A stretch of 64,000 nt of DNA from an uncultured Vibrio sp. (GTDB taxonomy: Bacteria; Pseudomonadota; Gammaproteobacteria; Enterobacterales; Vibrionaceae). A program made the position numbers and the translations under genes. Under the pieces are notes generated by a model. The model was given only the letters and a program-made list of their open reading frames with translations, was not told where the DNA came from and ran no database searches. This document shows positions 7,938 to 17,162 of the stretch, in pieces. The DNA lies in the NCBI RefSeq assembly GCF_947488985.1, contig NZ_CANLBV010000016.1, positions 1 to 64,000 on the forward strand, in the 5' to 3' direction. Numbering within the stretch: the first letter of the stretch is position 1; each line of letters opens with the position of its first letter.

Positions 7938-8257
7938 GAATACTCCTAGAGTGAGACCAAGTAACCTTTGTAAACACTGATTTAAGTATATGCATTAATT
8001 GATAATTTAATGGGAGTTTGGAGGATATTTCGTTATTTGGTGGTATTTATTGAACTTTGCACTTAAGATCGATGTTTTTATATAGAAATTAAGTCTCAAT
8101 TTATCGATAAGAGTGATGAATTTTATTAAAACTATTTGACTCGATACACAAAGATTCATGTATATACGTGACACTGGTCACGGCGATATATCAAGTGACT
8201 TCACAATTACTTCGCAAAGTAAAAAAATTAAACTGTTGATGATTTCTGGAGCGTAAA
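7938..8257. other. pykA-mlc divergent promoter region
   Basis: This is 320 bp of AT-rich sequence between the two divergent starts. Apart from the CRP-type palindrome at 8167-8182, which lies 76 bp from the mlc start, I see no ORF or RNA gene. Confidence 0.7.
8167..8182. promoter_or_regulatory. Predicted CRP-cAMP binding site upstream of mlc
   Basis: CGTGACACTGGTCACG matches the CRP core GTGA-N6-TCAC exactly and is a near-perfect palindrome. E. coli mlc is CRP-regulated, so the site is functionally plausible. It could also act on the divergent pykA. Confidence 0.65.
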
Positions 8258-9475
8258 ATGTACATGGCTCAACCGGGCCATATTGATCATATCAAACAGG
8301 TCAATGCTGGTCGTGTATACAAACTAATTGACCATAAAGGTCCTATTTCTCGTATTGAGTTGTCCAAGCAAAGTGAGTTGGCTCCGGCGAGTATTACCAA
8401 AATTACCCGTGAACTTATTGAAGCTCACCTCATTCATGAAACGACGGTTCAAGAAGCCACGACTCGTGGGCGTCCTGCTGTCGGTTTGCAAGTCAATAAC
8501 GAAGGTTGGCAGTTTCTGTCGATGCGTCTTGGTCGAGGGTACCTTACGCTCGCGCTTCATGAATTGGGCGGCGATGTGCTGATCGATACAAAAATTGATA
8601 TTCATGAACGCGATCAAGAAGATGTGCTCGCGCGCCTTCTCCATGAAATCGATGAATTCTTTCAAACCTATGCTGAGCAACTCGATAGGGTGACGAGTAT
8701 AGCAATCACCTTGCCGGGGCTTGTGAATTCAGAGCAAGGTATCGTGCTGCAAATGCCGCACTATAACGTTGAAAATTTGGCGCTTGGGCCGGAGATCTAC
8801 AAAGAAACCGGCCTGCCTGTATTCATCGCCAATGATACCCATGCTTGGGCATTGGCAGAGAAGCTATTTGGTAACTCACAAGATAACGATAACTCTGTTC
8901 TTATTTCGATTCACCATGGCTTAGGGGCGGGGATCATCCTTGATGGTCGTGTGCTGCAAGGACGTCACGGTAATATCGGTGAACTGGGGCATATCCAAAT
9001 CGATAAACAGGGGAAACGTTGCCACTGTGGTAACCGAGGCTGTTTAGAAACGGTAGCGAGTTCTCAGGCGATCCGTGAGCAGGTCAAAGAGCGACTGACA
9101 AATGGTGAAGCATCGTTGCTGACCGCGTTTGAAGAAGTTACGATCGAACAGATCTGCTCAGCCGCCGCTGATGGGGACCCACTAGCGGTTGACGTTATCG
9201 AGCAGCTAGGACGTTATCTCGGTGCCGCGATTGCGATTGTGATTAATTTATTTAACCCAGAGAAAATTTTGGTGGGTGGGGTCATCAATCAAGCAAAAAG
9301 CGTGTTATACCCTGCGATTCAAAAATGCATCGAAGAGCAGAGTTTATCGGTTTACCACCAAGATTTAGAGCTGGTGGAGTCTCGCTTCTATAAGCAGGCC
9401 ACTATGCCTGGTGCAGCGCTTGTCAAGCAGGCTTTGTATGATGGTCAGCTGTTAATGAAGGTGATAGAAGGCTAA
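8258..9475 (+). CDS. mlc: Mlc-type glucose-responsive ROK repressor
   Basis: This is a 405-residue ROK-family transcriptional regulator. An N-terminal winged helix-turn-helix (PISRIELSKQSELAPASITKITRELIEAHLI, residues about 28-58) is followed by a ROK domain. GELGHIQIDKQGKRCHCGNRGCLE carries the His and three Cys zinc ligands typical of Mlc/NagC. In enterics Mlc represses pts and sugar-transport genes and is sequestered by unphosphorylated EIICB-Glc. The opening (MAQPGHIDHIKQVNAGRVYKLID) aligns with Mlc rather than NagC. The start has GGAGCG 7 nt upstream, and a CRP-type site lies in the promoter region. Confidence 0.92.
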   Translation: MYMAQPGHIDHIKQVNAGRVYKLIDHKGPISRIELSKQSELAPASITKITRELIEAHLIHETTVQEATTRGRPAVGLQVNNEGWQFLSMRLGRGYLTLALHELGGDVLIDTKIDIHERDQEDVLARLLHEIDEFFQTYAEQLDRVTSIAITLPGLVNSEQGIVLQMPHYNVENLALGPEIYKETGLPVFIANDTHAWALAEKLFGNSQDNDNSVLISIHHGLGAGIILDGRVLQGRHGNIGELGHIQIDKQGKRCHCGNRGCLETVASSQAIREQVKERLTNGEASLLTAFEEVTIEQICSAAADGDPLAVDVIEQLGRYLGAAIAIVINLFNPEKILVGGVINQAKSVLYPAIQKCIEEQSLSVYHQDLELVESRFYKQATMPGAALVKQALYDGQLLMKVIEG

Positions 9476-9679
9476 CCTCTTTGGGTTACCCTATCGTTTC
9501 GCTTTTACCTTTCATGTTACGTTAACCCGCCCCAGGCGCTTAAGCTTGGTATTACCTCTCAGGTTGTACTGAGTTTAAGCATTTATGCAATGGCGCGTTG
9601 CTTTAACCTATTGAAGTAGGCTATTGTCACTATCGTCATTATTTGTTAATACGGTTATTATTTGTCACTAAGGTGTTGT

Positions 9680-10621
9680 ATGTCTGGCGTTTTAAATTCG
9701 GTTGATCAGAGAACTAAATTGGTTGGTGAGAACCGCCTGGAGCTGCTGTTATTTAGTCTAAATAGCCGCCAACTGTTCGCGATTAACGTCTTTAAAGTGA
9801 AAGAAGTCCTAAAAGTGCCTGCACTGACGCGTTTACCCGGCTCCCACCACCATATTACTGGGGTGGCTTCTTTACGAGGCGAATCGGTTCCTGTGATTGA
9901 TCTGCGCAGCGCAATTGGCTTCCCACCCTCTCGTGCAGAGTCTCAAGAGAGCAACTTAATCATTACGGAATATAACCGAAGCGTACAAGGGTTCTTGGTC
10001 GGTCAAGTACGCAATATTGTGAACACGATGTGGACTGAAATTCAGCCGCCGCCAAAAACGACTGGGCGTGCCAATTACTTAACAGCCATCACGCATATTC
10101 AAGAAGAAGAGCAACATAAAATCGTTGAGATCATCGATGTAGAGAAGGTATTGGCAGAGATCATCGATTACGATGTGTCTATCTCTGAGGGTGTGTTAGA
10201 TGAGCAGCTAGCGCATGAGATGGTCGGTCGTAATGTTCTTATTGTTGATGACTCTTCTACTGCGCGCAACCAGATCAAAGGCACCTTGTCACAACTTGGC
10301 CTGAACATTATTGAGTGTTGTGATGGCTTAGAAGCTCTCAACTTACTCAAAGGTTGGTGCGATGAAGGTAAAGACATCAACCAAGAAATATTATTGATGA
10401 TCACCGATGCTGAAATGCCGGAAATGGATGGCTATAAACTGACTCATGAAGTACGAACGGATCCTAGAATGCAGGATCTGTTTATTACACTGAATACGTC
10501 ATTGAGTGGCAGTTTTAATGAAGCTATGGTTGAGAAAGTCGGGTGTAACCGCTTTATTTCTAAGTTCCAGCCAGACTTATTGGTTGAAGTGACTCAAGAG
10601 CGATTACGTCAAATCTTATAG
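9680..10621 (+). CDS. cheV: CheV chemotaxis coupling protein (CheW-receiver)
   Basis: This 313-residue protein begins at ATG 9680 with AAGGTG 4 nt upstream. Residues about 15-165 form a CheW-like domain (LLFSLNSRQLFAINVFKVKEVL, GVASLRGESVPVIDL) that couples receptors to CheA. Residues about 185-310 form a response-regulator receiver (VLIVDDSSTARNQI with acidic DD, ITDAEMPEMDGYKL with the phosphoacceptor Asp, and K in ISKFQPD). The receiver probably tunes coupling during adaptation. It stands alone, convergent with dnaE2. Several cheV copies are usual in Vibrio, so this one cannot be numbered. Confidence 0.92.
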   Translation: MSGVLNSVDQRTKLVGENRLELLLFSLNSRQLFAINVFKVKEVLKVPALTRLPGSHHHITGVASLRGESVPVIDLRSAIGFPPSRAESQESNLIITEYNRSVQGFLVGQVRNIVNTMWTEIQPPPKTTGRANYLTAITHIQEEEQHKIVEIIDVEKVLAEIIDYDVSISEGVLDEQLAHEMVGRNVLIVDDSSTARNQIKGTLSQLGLNIIECCDGLEALNLLKGWCDEGKDINQEILLMITDAEMPEMDGYKLTHEVRTDPRMQDLFITLNTSLSGSFNEAMVEKVGCNRFISKFQPDLLVEVTQERLRQIL

Positions 10622-10691
10622 TTGACGTTGCGTTCAACGAATTGGATCAAAGTTGAAGTCCAGCTATCAGTCAATAATTTAAACTGAACTA

Positions 10692-10713
10692 AAGGGAAGC
10701 GAGTGCTTCCCTT
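10692..10713. terminator. Hairpin between convergent cheV and dnaE2
   Basis: AAGGGAAGC pairs perfectly with GCTTCCCTT around GAGT. There is no strong T tract on either side, so termination strength is uncertain, but the position between convergent genes fits a shared terminator. Confidence 0.5.
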
Positions 10714-10764
10714 GTGGTATTGACACCTTTAGTCAGCTGTTAACCGAAATAGCCATTTTGATCG

Positions 10765-13700
10765 TTAATGGAAATCTCTTGATTTGGTATTCAAGTCAAT
10801 AATTTCATCGGTCATATCGATAAGTTTCCCGGCAATCACATGCACAACTTCACCTTCCTTTTCTAATATTCCTTGTACCTTTAATGCTTTAGCTGTGAGA
10901 TAAGCTTGCTGTTGAGCACGCGCCGTGGCTCCCCATACCACCACGTTGATATTGCCAGTGCTGTCCTCAAGTGTGACAAAGGTGACACCGGCTGCGGTGC
11001 CGGGTGACTGCTTGCCAGTGACTAAACCAACAACCGTGACCATGGATTTGTGTCTTTGTTGTATCAAGTCTTTCATATGAGTGAATCGACCTAATCGATT
11101 CGCTTCTTCTAGCAAAGTGATTGGGTGCTTGTTTAATGAAATCCCGACACTGGTGAAATCTTCGAGTAGATCTTGCATCTCGTTGGGCTTGTGCAGTGTG
11201 TGTTCGCCATGCTCACCCTCGGTATCGTCATAGACCTGGCTAAACAGAGGTAGATCAGAAGCGGAGTCCATGATCGCCCAGCGCGTCTGAAAGCGGTCTC
11301 CCGAAACGTTGTGCAGTGCGTTGGCTGATGCGAGTAGCTCTATGTCCTTCCTATTCATCGATAGCTGTTTTACTTGGCTAGGATGGCGATAACCAGAATT
11401 CGGACGATTGGCAAGTACGCTTTGAATACCGTGTTCACTCAAGCCTTTGATTTGTCGCAACCCTAATCGAATCGCTAGACCATCCTGATGAGAGACAACC
11501 GTGTGGTCGTTTTGAGAAGCGTTCACACATACCGGAAGTATCGTCACATTGTGACGCTGCGCATCTTGTACCAACTGTGAGGGGCTGTAAAAGCCCATGG
11601 GTTGGCTATTCAGCAAAGAAGCATAAAAGCACTCTGGATAGTAGCATTTCAACCAAGCGGAACAATAGGCTAATACCGCAAATGAAGCCGAGTGGCTTTC
11701 AGGGAAACCGTACTCACCAAAGCCACATATCTGTTTAAAGATCTGTTCGGCAAACTCGGTTTCGTAGCCTCGCTTTTGCATGCCTTCGATGAGCTTGGTT
11801 TTGAACTTAAAGACGTTGCCATTCTTCTTCCAAGCGGCCATTGCGCGTCTGAGCTGATCCGCCTCACCACCTGTGAACCCTGCAGCCACCATTGCGAGTT
11901 TAATCACTTGCTCTTGAAATATCGGTACACCTAAAGTACGCGAGAGTACCGACTCAACATCCTTAGAAGGGTAGCTGATTGGCTCAATACCATCGCGACG
12001 CTTTAAGAACGGGTGCACCATATCGCCTTGAATTGGTCCTGGACGCACGATCGCGATTTGAATCACTAGGTCGTAATAAGTTCTTGGCTTAAGCCTTGGC
12101 AACATGCTCATTTGTGCTCGTGACTCAATTTGGAATATGCCGACGGTGTCTGCTCGCTGAATCATGCCGTAAACCTGAGGATCATCCTTAAGGCGAGTGA
12201 TCTCTGCGATCGTTAACGAACGTCCATGAATACGCTTGATCAGGTCAAAGCATTTTCTAATTGCAGAGAGCATACCCAATGCGAGCACATCTACTTTTAG
12301 TAGTCCCAAGGTTTCAAGATCATCTTTGTCCCATTGAATTATGGTTCGATCATGCATCGCTGCATTCTCGACAGGAACTAATTCATATAAGGGGCCAGAG
12401 GAGATCACAAAGCCGCCCACATGCTGAGACAGATGACGTGGAAAGCCGATGATTTCATTCACTAAGTGGATAAACTGCTGACCTTTCAAAGAGTCCGGTT
12501 GCAGTCCCAATTGGGTGAGCTGAGCTTGCCAACCTAAGCTTTTGTCCCTGCGATTGGTGTTCTTAATGAAATAATCAAGCTGGGTTTCTTGCAGCCCTAA
12601 AGCTTTTCCGACATCCCTTACCGCACTTTTGAAGCGATATGAAATCACAGTCGCGGCAAGCGCAGCGCGTTCTCTACCGTACTTCTTGTAGATGTATTGG
12701 ATGACTTCTTCACGGCGTTCGTGTTCAAAATCGACATCAATATCAGGCGGCTCATCACGCTCTTTACTGATGAAGCGTTCAAACAGTACCGAGATTTGTC
12801 TTGGGTCGACAGAGGTGATCTCTAGGCAATAACAGACCACGGAATTAGCCGCTGACCCTCGACCTTGGTAAAGAATGCCTTGGCTTTTAGCAAACATCAC
12901 GATGTCGTGAATCGTGAGAAAAAAGAAAGGGTAGTCGAGCTCGCCAATCAACCCCAGCTCTTTATCTATGATCTGCTGGATGTCATGAGGGACACCTTGT
13001 GGAAAGCGAGCCTTTTTTCCTTTCTCGACCAACATGCGCAGATAACTCATGGGTGTCTCACCTTGAGGAATCAGTTCACTTGGGTATTCGTAACGTAGGC
13101 TACCTAAATCAAAGTCACACAGCTCAGAGATTCGGTTGCTCTCTTCCAGCCACTCAGCTTTGAAGATATGAGAGAGCTTATTGATGCTTCGTAAACAGCG
13201 CTCGGCATTCGCCAGTAAGTGACTGCCAACTTCGGTCACTGATTTTTGATATTTAATCGCGGTAAGTGAGTGCTGTAAGGGCAAGCGATTAGCGTTGTGC
13301 ATCAACACGCCACCACAAGCTGTAATCGGTAATTGATGATGTTGTGACAGTTCAACACAGTAATCTGTGTATTGTTGGTCGGTTTGTTTTAGGTGTCGCT
13401 GCAAGCCAATCCACAATCGACCGGAATGATGTTGAGAAAGCCACTGTCCCCAATGTGCGTCTTCATTTTTCTGTTGCGGTAGCCACAGGATGAAACAGTG
13501 CTTAGCCGACATAATATCCCACTCAGAGAGCTGATAGTGCCCTTTGCTGCTACGACGTCTCGCATTGGTGATAATACGGCACAGCTCGGCATAGGCTTGT
13601 CTGTTTGGGCACAATAAGACCACTTGGCACTCGTCATTTAACCAAAACATGCTCCCGACAATTTGTTTGAGCGACAGCTTGTGTTGCTTGATTGCAGAGT

Positions 13701-13857
13701 GAACCTTCACGATGCCCGCGACCGAGCACTCATCAGTAACCGCGAGTGCTTGGTAACGTAAAAAATCGGCCTGTAGAACCAACTCTTCCGCGTGTGAAGC
13801 CCCTTCAAGGAAGGAGTAATTACTTTGACAGAAAAGCTCTGAGTATTGCTGAGACAT
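10765..13857 (-). CDS. dnaE2: Error-prone DNA polymerase DnaE2 (ImuC)
   Basis: This is a 1030-residue C-family polymerase alpha-subunit paralogue that performs translesion synthesis with ImuA and ImuB. Domains in order: PHP-like N-terminus (SNYSFLEGASHAEELV..., residues 12-30), palm with catalytic acidic motif PDIDVDFEHERREEV (near 370), the third acidic motif LLKVDVLALGML (near 525), fingers/tandem HhH region, and a C-terminal OB fold (VTVVGLVTGKQSPGTAAGVTFVTLEDSTG). It is about 130 residues shorter than replicative DnaE and lacks its C-terminal tau- and clamp-binding tail, as expected for DnaE2. It is the last gene of imuA-imuB-dnaE2, separated from imuB by 89 bp. Confidence 0.95.
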   Translation of the reverse strand: MSQQYSELFCQSNYSFLEGASHAEELVLQADFLRYQALAVTDECSVAGIVKVHSAIKQHKLSLKQIVGSMFWLNDECQVVLLCPNRQAYAELCRIITNARRRSSKGHYQLSEWDIMSAKHCFILWLPQQKNEDAHWGQWLSQHHSGRLWIGLQRHLKQTDQQYTDYCVELSQHHQLPITACGGVLMHNANRLPLQHSLTAIKYQKSVTEVGSHLLANAERCLRSINKLSHIFKAEWLEESNRISELCDFDLGSLRYEYPSELIPQGETPMSYLRMLVEKGKKARFPQGVPHDIQQIIDKELGLIGELDYPFFFLTIHDIVMFAKSQGILYQGRGSAANSVVCYCLEITSVDPRQISVLFERFISKERDEPPDIDVDFEHERREEVIQYIYKKYGRERAALAATVISYRFKSAVRDVGKALGLQETQLDYFIKNTNRRDKSLGWQAQLTQLGLQPDSLKGQQFIHLVNEIIGFPRHLSQHVGGFVISSGPLYELVPVENAAMHDRTIIQWDKDDLETLGLLKVDVLALGMLSAIRKCFDLIKRIHGRSLTIAEITRLKDDPQVYGMIQRADTVGIFQIESRAQMSMLPRLKPRTYYDLVIQIAIVRPGPIQGDMVHPFLKRRDGIEPISYPSKDVESVLSRTLGVPIFQEQVIKLAMVAAGFTGGEADQLRRAMAAWKKNGNVFKFKTKLIEGMQKRGYETEFAEQIFKQICGFGEYGFPESHSASFAVLAYCSAWLKCYYPECFYASLLNSQPMGFYSPSQLVQDAQRHNVTILPVCVNASQNDHTVVSHQDGLAIRLGLRQIKGLSEHGIQSVLANRPNSGYRHPSQVKQLSMNRKDIELLASANALHNVSGDRFQTRWAIMDSASDLPLFSQVYDDTEGEHGEHTLHKPNEMQDLLEDFTSVGISLNKHPITLLEEANRLGRFTHMKDLIQQRHKSMVTVVGLVTGKQSPGTAAGVTFVTLEDSTGNINVVVWGATARAQQQAYLTAKALKVQGILEKEGEVVHVIAGKLIDMTDEIIDLNTKSRDFH

Positions 13858-13946
13858 AATGGAATCTCACTTAACCATTGCGAGTAAACATGATTGAAAA
13901 GGGGCGTTTTAATGGGACAAATGGCAAGAACGACTTACCATGCTAA

Positions 13947-15419
13947 CTAGCTGAATAAGCCGTGTAAGAACCACTGTTTATCGGGTGTTCTGAACACCCA
14001 TAGCCATCGACCGTTTTCACTGTGAGCAATAAAGTAGTCTCGAATGATTTTTTCACCATCCCACCACCCAGAAACGATACGCTCAGGGCCCTGAGATAAG
14101 GTGACGCTTTCGGTTAATGCTTCAGGTTCTGGTAGTAAAATACTGGGCCTGAGTCGCTGTTGGTTAATGTTGTTCGTTGTTGTGGCTCGTTGATCGAGTT
14201 CTTGTGGAGCTCGCCCCTTTTTCGCCGTATGACTTAGTGTTGGAAGCGAATATTGATTGGCTTTCTCTGGCCTAGGATCTTGTTGTATTTTCGGCGTTTG
14301 AATACAGGCCTGTCCAAGCTTCGCCTGTAACAGTGAAAGTAGGTCTAACGCAGCAAGTGTTCCTGTATTGCCATCAAAAAGATCATAGTAGGCCATTTGG
14401 GGTTCTCCATGGCGAACCAAGGTGAGGGTTAGCCCTTGAACGGGGGCTGTGATCTTCAGTGACTCTAAGGTCAGATGCGTTAGGTTCGCCCATTTGCTAG
14501 CAAGGTAATCGCCCTGCGCCGAATAGAAAGAGACATGATGATCGTCTTTATCCCTAAGATGCAGAGTCAGCGTTAACTCAAACGCTACTCTGTCACGTAG
14601 CTTCAAAAAGCATTCCAGTTGATTCAACAATTTCAGCAGCGGCTTTTCGATAAATAGAATGTTTTCAATATCAAACAGCAGCTCCAGATATTGCTGGAAG
14701 CTTTCTGGTGGATGATAGAAATCAATAGGGTGCTTGAACTGCCCATTAAGGCGACCAACATAATTGACCAAGTCGATATCAAAACGACGTGCGACTTCTT
14801 GCAAAGGTAGCTTCAATAGTTCTTCAACGATATTAATGCCGACACGATTTAAGCGCTCAACTTGCTTAGGTGGTAGCTCGCTAGAACTTAGAGCTTGTTG
14901 GTTAACCCAAGTCTTCATGTGTTGAACATTGTTCGTTGCTTGGTTGATCGCTTGTTTGCCCAAAAGGATCGCAGAAAGCGGTGAGTAACCCGTCGCAAAG
15001 CTGAACTGGATGTTGAGTGCTTCTAAATGGTTTTTGAGTTCATGCCAATAGTTATCTAGTCCGTCGTAAAGTGACAGCATGTTAGAGGCTTTAATCAACA
15101 AACCATTAGGTGGCAATAACGCCATATCAGAAGTGACCAGATACGCCCATTGAGCTATCTCTTTCAGCTTATTTTTCTCTAGCTCAATACTGTAAGGGTG
15201 GACGTGTAAGTTATGGCAAAGCGCCGCCGCAGACCCTAGCCCCATGTCCAGTGTAATGCCTGAGTCCAGCGCGACTTGGTTAGCTTGCAGCACACGATGA
15301 TCTTTTTCGTCGACGATGATAATAGGTTGCTCGTGTGATTCTTCGTTCGAACCCAATTCATTAGAGTTAAATAAGGTATCCAACTGCAGAGATGGAAAGT
15401 GCAGATAAAGCCACAGCAT
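13947..15419 (-). CDS. imuB: ImuB, Y-family-like mutasome hub protein
   Basis: This is a 490-residue inactive Y-family polymerase homologue. The start MLWLYLHFPSLQLDTL is typical, and the catalytic acidic residues of DinB are not present. Known homologues bridge ImuA, DnaE2 and the beta clamp. A segment QQYLELLF (residues 242-249) is a candidate clamp-binding motif, although it is a loose match. The C-terminus (SGWWDGEKIIRDYFIAHSENGRWLWVFR) is the conserved ImuB tail. It follows imuA by 3 bp, so translation is probably coupled. Confidence 0.92.
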   Translation of the reverse strand: MLWLYLHFPSLQLDTLFNSNELGSNEESHEQPIIIVDEKDHRVLQANQVALDSGITLDMGLGSAAALCHNLHVHPYSIELEKNKLKEIAQWAYLVTSDMALLPPNGLLIKASNMLSLYDGLDNYWHELKNHLEALNIQFSFATGYSPLSAILLGKQAINQATNNVQHMKTWVNQQALSSSELPPKQVERLNRVGINIVEELLKLPLQEVARRFDIDLVNYVGRLNGQFKHPIDFYHPPESFQQYLELLFDIENILFIEKPLLKLLNQLECFLKLRDRVAFELTLTLHLRDKDDHHVSFYSAQGDYLASKWANLTHLTLESLKITAPVQGLTLTLVRHGEPQMAYYDLFDGNTGTLAALDLLSLLQAKLGQACIQTPKIQQDPRPEKANQYSLPTLSHTAKKGRAPQELDQRATTTNNINQQRLRPSILLPEPEALTESVTLSQGPERIVSGWWDGEKIIRDYFIAHSENGRWLWVFRTPDKQWFLHGLFS

Positions 15420-15422
15420 GCG

Positions 15423-16130
15423 TTAACCTTGCTTCGCAATAGGAAAGGCCAATACAGTATTACCTGACAGATCGTGGTGTGAACAGTCGATGTTGATGAC
15501 TTTTTCTGTCAGTAACGGCCAATTGTGGGTCATATCGAGAATAAAGCTGCCATACGACCAACTGCCTTTTCTCTTAGTCACCTCAACCTTTAATCCCTGC
15601 GCGTGAGAAGAGAGCTTCATGCTCAAAGAAACGGGCAGAGATAACTGATTATGGCTAGTGGCTTTAAAGTGAAATTGCAGGCATTTACCTGTTTCACTTG
15701 CTGCTTGTAGGCGTTTGGTTTGGTGAATTTCGAGATCGGTTCCCCATAACAATACAGAATGACAAGCACCACTCTTGAGGCATTGCTCGGCTGCCCATAA
15801 TGCATCGAGGTTGCGTTGAGGCTCGATCACCAAGATGTTATCGAGTTCAATCCCTTGGCTGCTAAAAAACTCGGCACAGATCTTCCCTGGCGGGTTAATG
15901 AATATGGCCAGCTTCTGTGAGTTTTGCTGAGCTAAATAGGGCGTAAGCAGGCGAAGCTCGCCTATCCCTTGTTGTGATTCGACTTCAATAACGCCGTGTG
16001 TAGGAAAGCCACCATCAAGCTGTTTATCCAATTGCGGATAGCCTGTCGAAGTGGTATTTCCTTGCGTTGTTGATTGTAGCCCTTTCCAGATTAGCTGGCG
16101 GTCTTGTAAGTTTTTTATGAGTTCATGCAT
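15423..16130 (-). CDS. imuA: ImuA, RecA-like translesion synthesis accessory protein
   Basis: This is a 235-residue protein, the first gene of the SOS mutasome operon imuA-imuB-dnaE2. Residues about 30-110 resemble the RecA core fold (STGYPQLDKQLDGGFPTHGVIEV), but the Walker A loop is degenerate (ESQQGIGELRLL, no GKT). It therefore probably does not hydrolyse ATP like RecA, in line with known ImuA proteins. A LexA box lies 11-26 bp upstream of the start, so expression should follow DNA damage. Confidence 0.9.
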   Translation of the reverse strand: MHELIKNLQDRQLIWKGLQSTTQGNTTSTGYPQLDKQLDGGFPTHGVIEVESQQGIGELRLLTPYLAQQNSQKLAIFINPPGKICAEFFSSQGIELDNILVIEPQRNLDALWAAEQCLKSGACHSVLLWGTDLEIHQTKRLQAASETGKCLQFHFKATSHNQLSLPVSLSMKLSSHAQGLKVEVTKRKGSWSYGSFILDMTHNWPLLTEKVINIDCSHHDLSGNTVLAFPIAKQG

Positions 16131-16140
16131 AATTAAATAC

Positions 16141-16156
16141 CTGTATATTTATACAG
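16141..16156. promoter_or_regulatory. LexA (SOS) box of imuA-imuB-dnaE2
   Basis: CTGTATATTTATACAG is a CTGT-N8-ACAG palindrome with an AT-rich centre, the standard gammaproteobacterial SOS box. It lies immediately upstream of imuA. Confidence 0.92.
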
Positions 16157-16235
16157 TATATTGGACAATGAAAAAGATGCAAAGCAAAATGATGAAAATT
16201 AGTGGAAGTAAGTATTAGGTGGTTGATTTAGATAC

Positions 16236-16262
16236 AAAAAAAGCCGCTATTAAAGCGACTTC
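16236..16262 (-). terminator. Terminator of yciK
   Basis: On the minus strand AAGTCGC pairs with GCGGCTT (one G-U) and is followed by a run of seven T residues, 22 bp after the yciK stop. Confidence 0.8.
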
Positions 16263-16284
16263 TTGTTATTGGTTATAATATCAG

Positions 16285-17025
16285 CTACTTAGGTTGAGCG
16301 TCGATACATTGGCCATTAATGTCTGTCACACTTGGGTTCATTAAGTGTAGGTACAGTGGGATGATGTCGAGTGGCGTTTTCAGCTTGTTCGCATCTTCAC
16401 CTGGGTACGCTTTTGCACGCATACGTGTTTGAGTTCCTCCTGGGTTGATTGCGTTAACACGGATGTTTGTGTCTTCAAGCTCATCCGCTAGGATTTGCAT
16501 CATGCCTTCGGTAGCAAACTTAGATATTGCGTAACTGCCCCAGAATGCACGGCCAGAGTGACCAACCGTTGAAGAGGTGAATACTATACGACCCGCGTCT
16601 GCTTTCTTAAGGGCAGGCAGCAGTGCTTGGGTCATTAGGAACTCAGACTTGACATTGATTTGCATAACATCGTCAAAGGTTTCTTCATCAATCTGCTCAA
16701 ACGGACTCAGAGTGCCGAGAACACCTGCATTATGAAGTAGACCGTCTAAACGACCGAACTGTGATGCAATGGTTTCAGCCATATCAACGTAGTTCTGCTT
16801 TGTCGCGCCTTTTAAATCCAATGGGATAATTGCAGGTTGTGGGTAACCCGCGCTTTCGATTTCATCGTAAATGAATTCAAGGTTTTTAACATTGCGGCCT
16901 AACAGAATGACCGTTGCGCCATGTTGAGCGAAGCTTAGTGCAGCTTGGCGACCAATACCAGCACCGGCACCTGTAACCAAAATTACTTTATCTTTGAGGG
17001 CATCTGTAGAGATTGGGTAATCCAC
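16285..17025 (-). CDS. yciK: YciK-family short-chain dehydrogenase/reductase
   Basis: I place the start at GTG 17025 (product MDYPISTDALKDKVILVTGAG), because AAGGA lies 8 nt upstream and the family begins here; an in-frame ATG at 17061 would add 12 unusual residues. This gives 246 residues. Visible: the Rossmann nucleotide-binding motif TGAGAGIG, NAG in LHNAGVLG, the catalytic Ser in FTSSTVG, and YAISK with catalytic Tyr and Lys. NINPGGTQT-type sequence follows (NAINPGGTQTRMRAKAYP). It should be a cytoplasmic NAD(P)H-dependent oxidoreductase; the physiological substrate is unknown. It is divergent from sohB. Confidence 0.88.
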   Translation of the reverse strand: MDYPISTDALKDKVILVTGAGAGIGRQAALSFAQHGATVILLGRNVKNLEFIYDEIESAGYPQPAIIPLDLKGATKQNYVDMAETIASQFGRLDGLLHNAGVLGTLSPFEQIDEETFDDVMQINVKSEFLMTQALLPALKKADAGRIVFTSSTVGHSGRAFWGSYAISKFATEGMMQILADELEDTNIRVNAINPGGTQTRMRAKAYPGEDANKLKTPLDIIPLYLHLMNPSVTDINGQCIDAQPK

Positions 17026-17162
17026 TGTGCTTATCCTTCTTTCTTTTATTATGTTCGTCATTCCATTGATGTTTAATCACACAGATAACCGTAGGAATGA
17101 TGAGAAATTCTTGGTAATCGTGACAAGATGGTTACAATACACTAATTCATACAATAGGGGAT

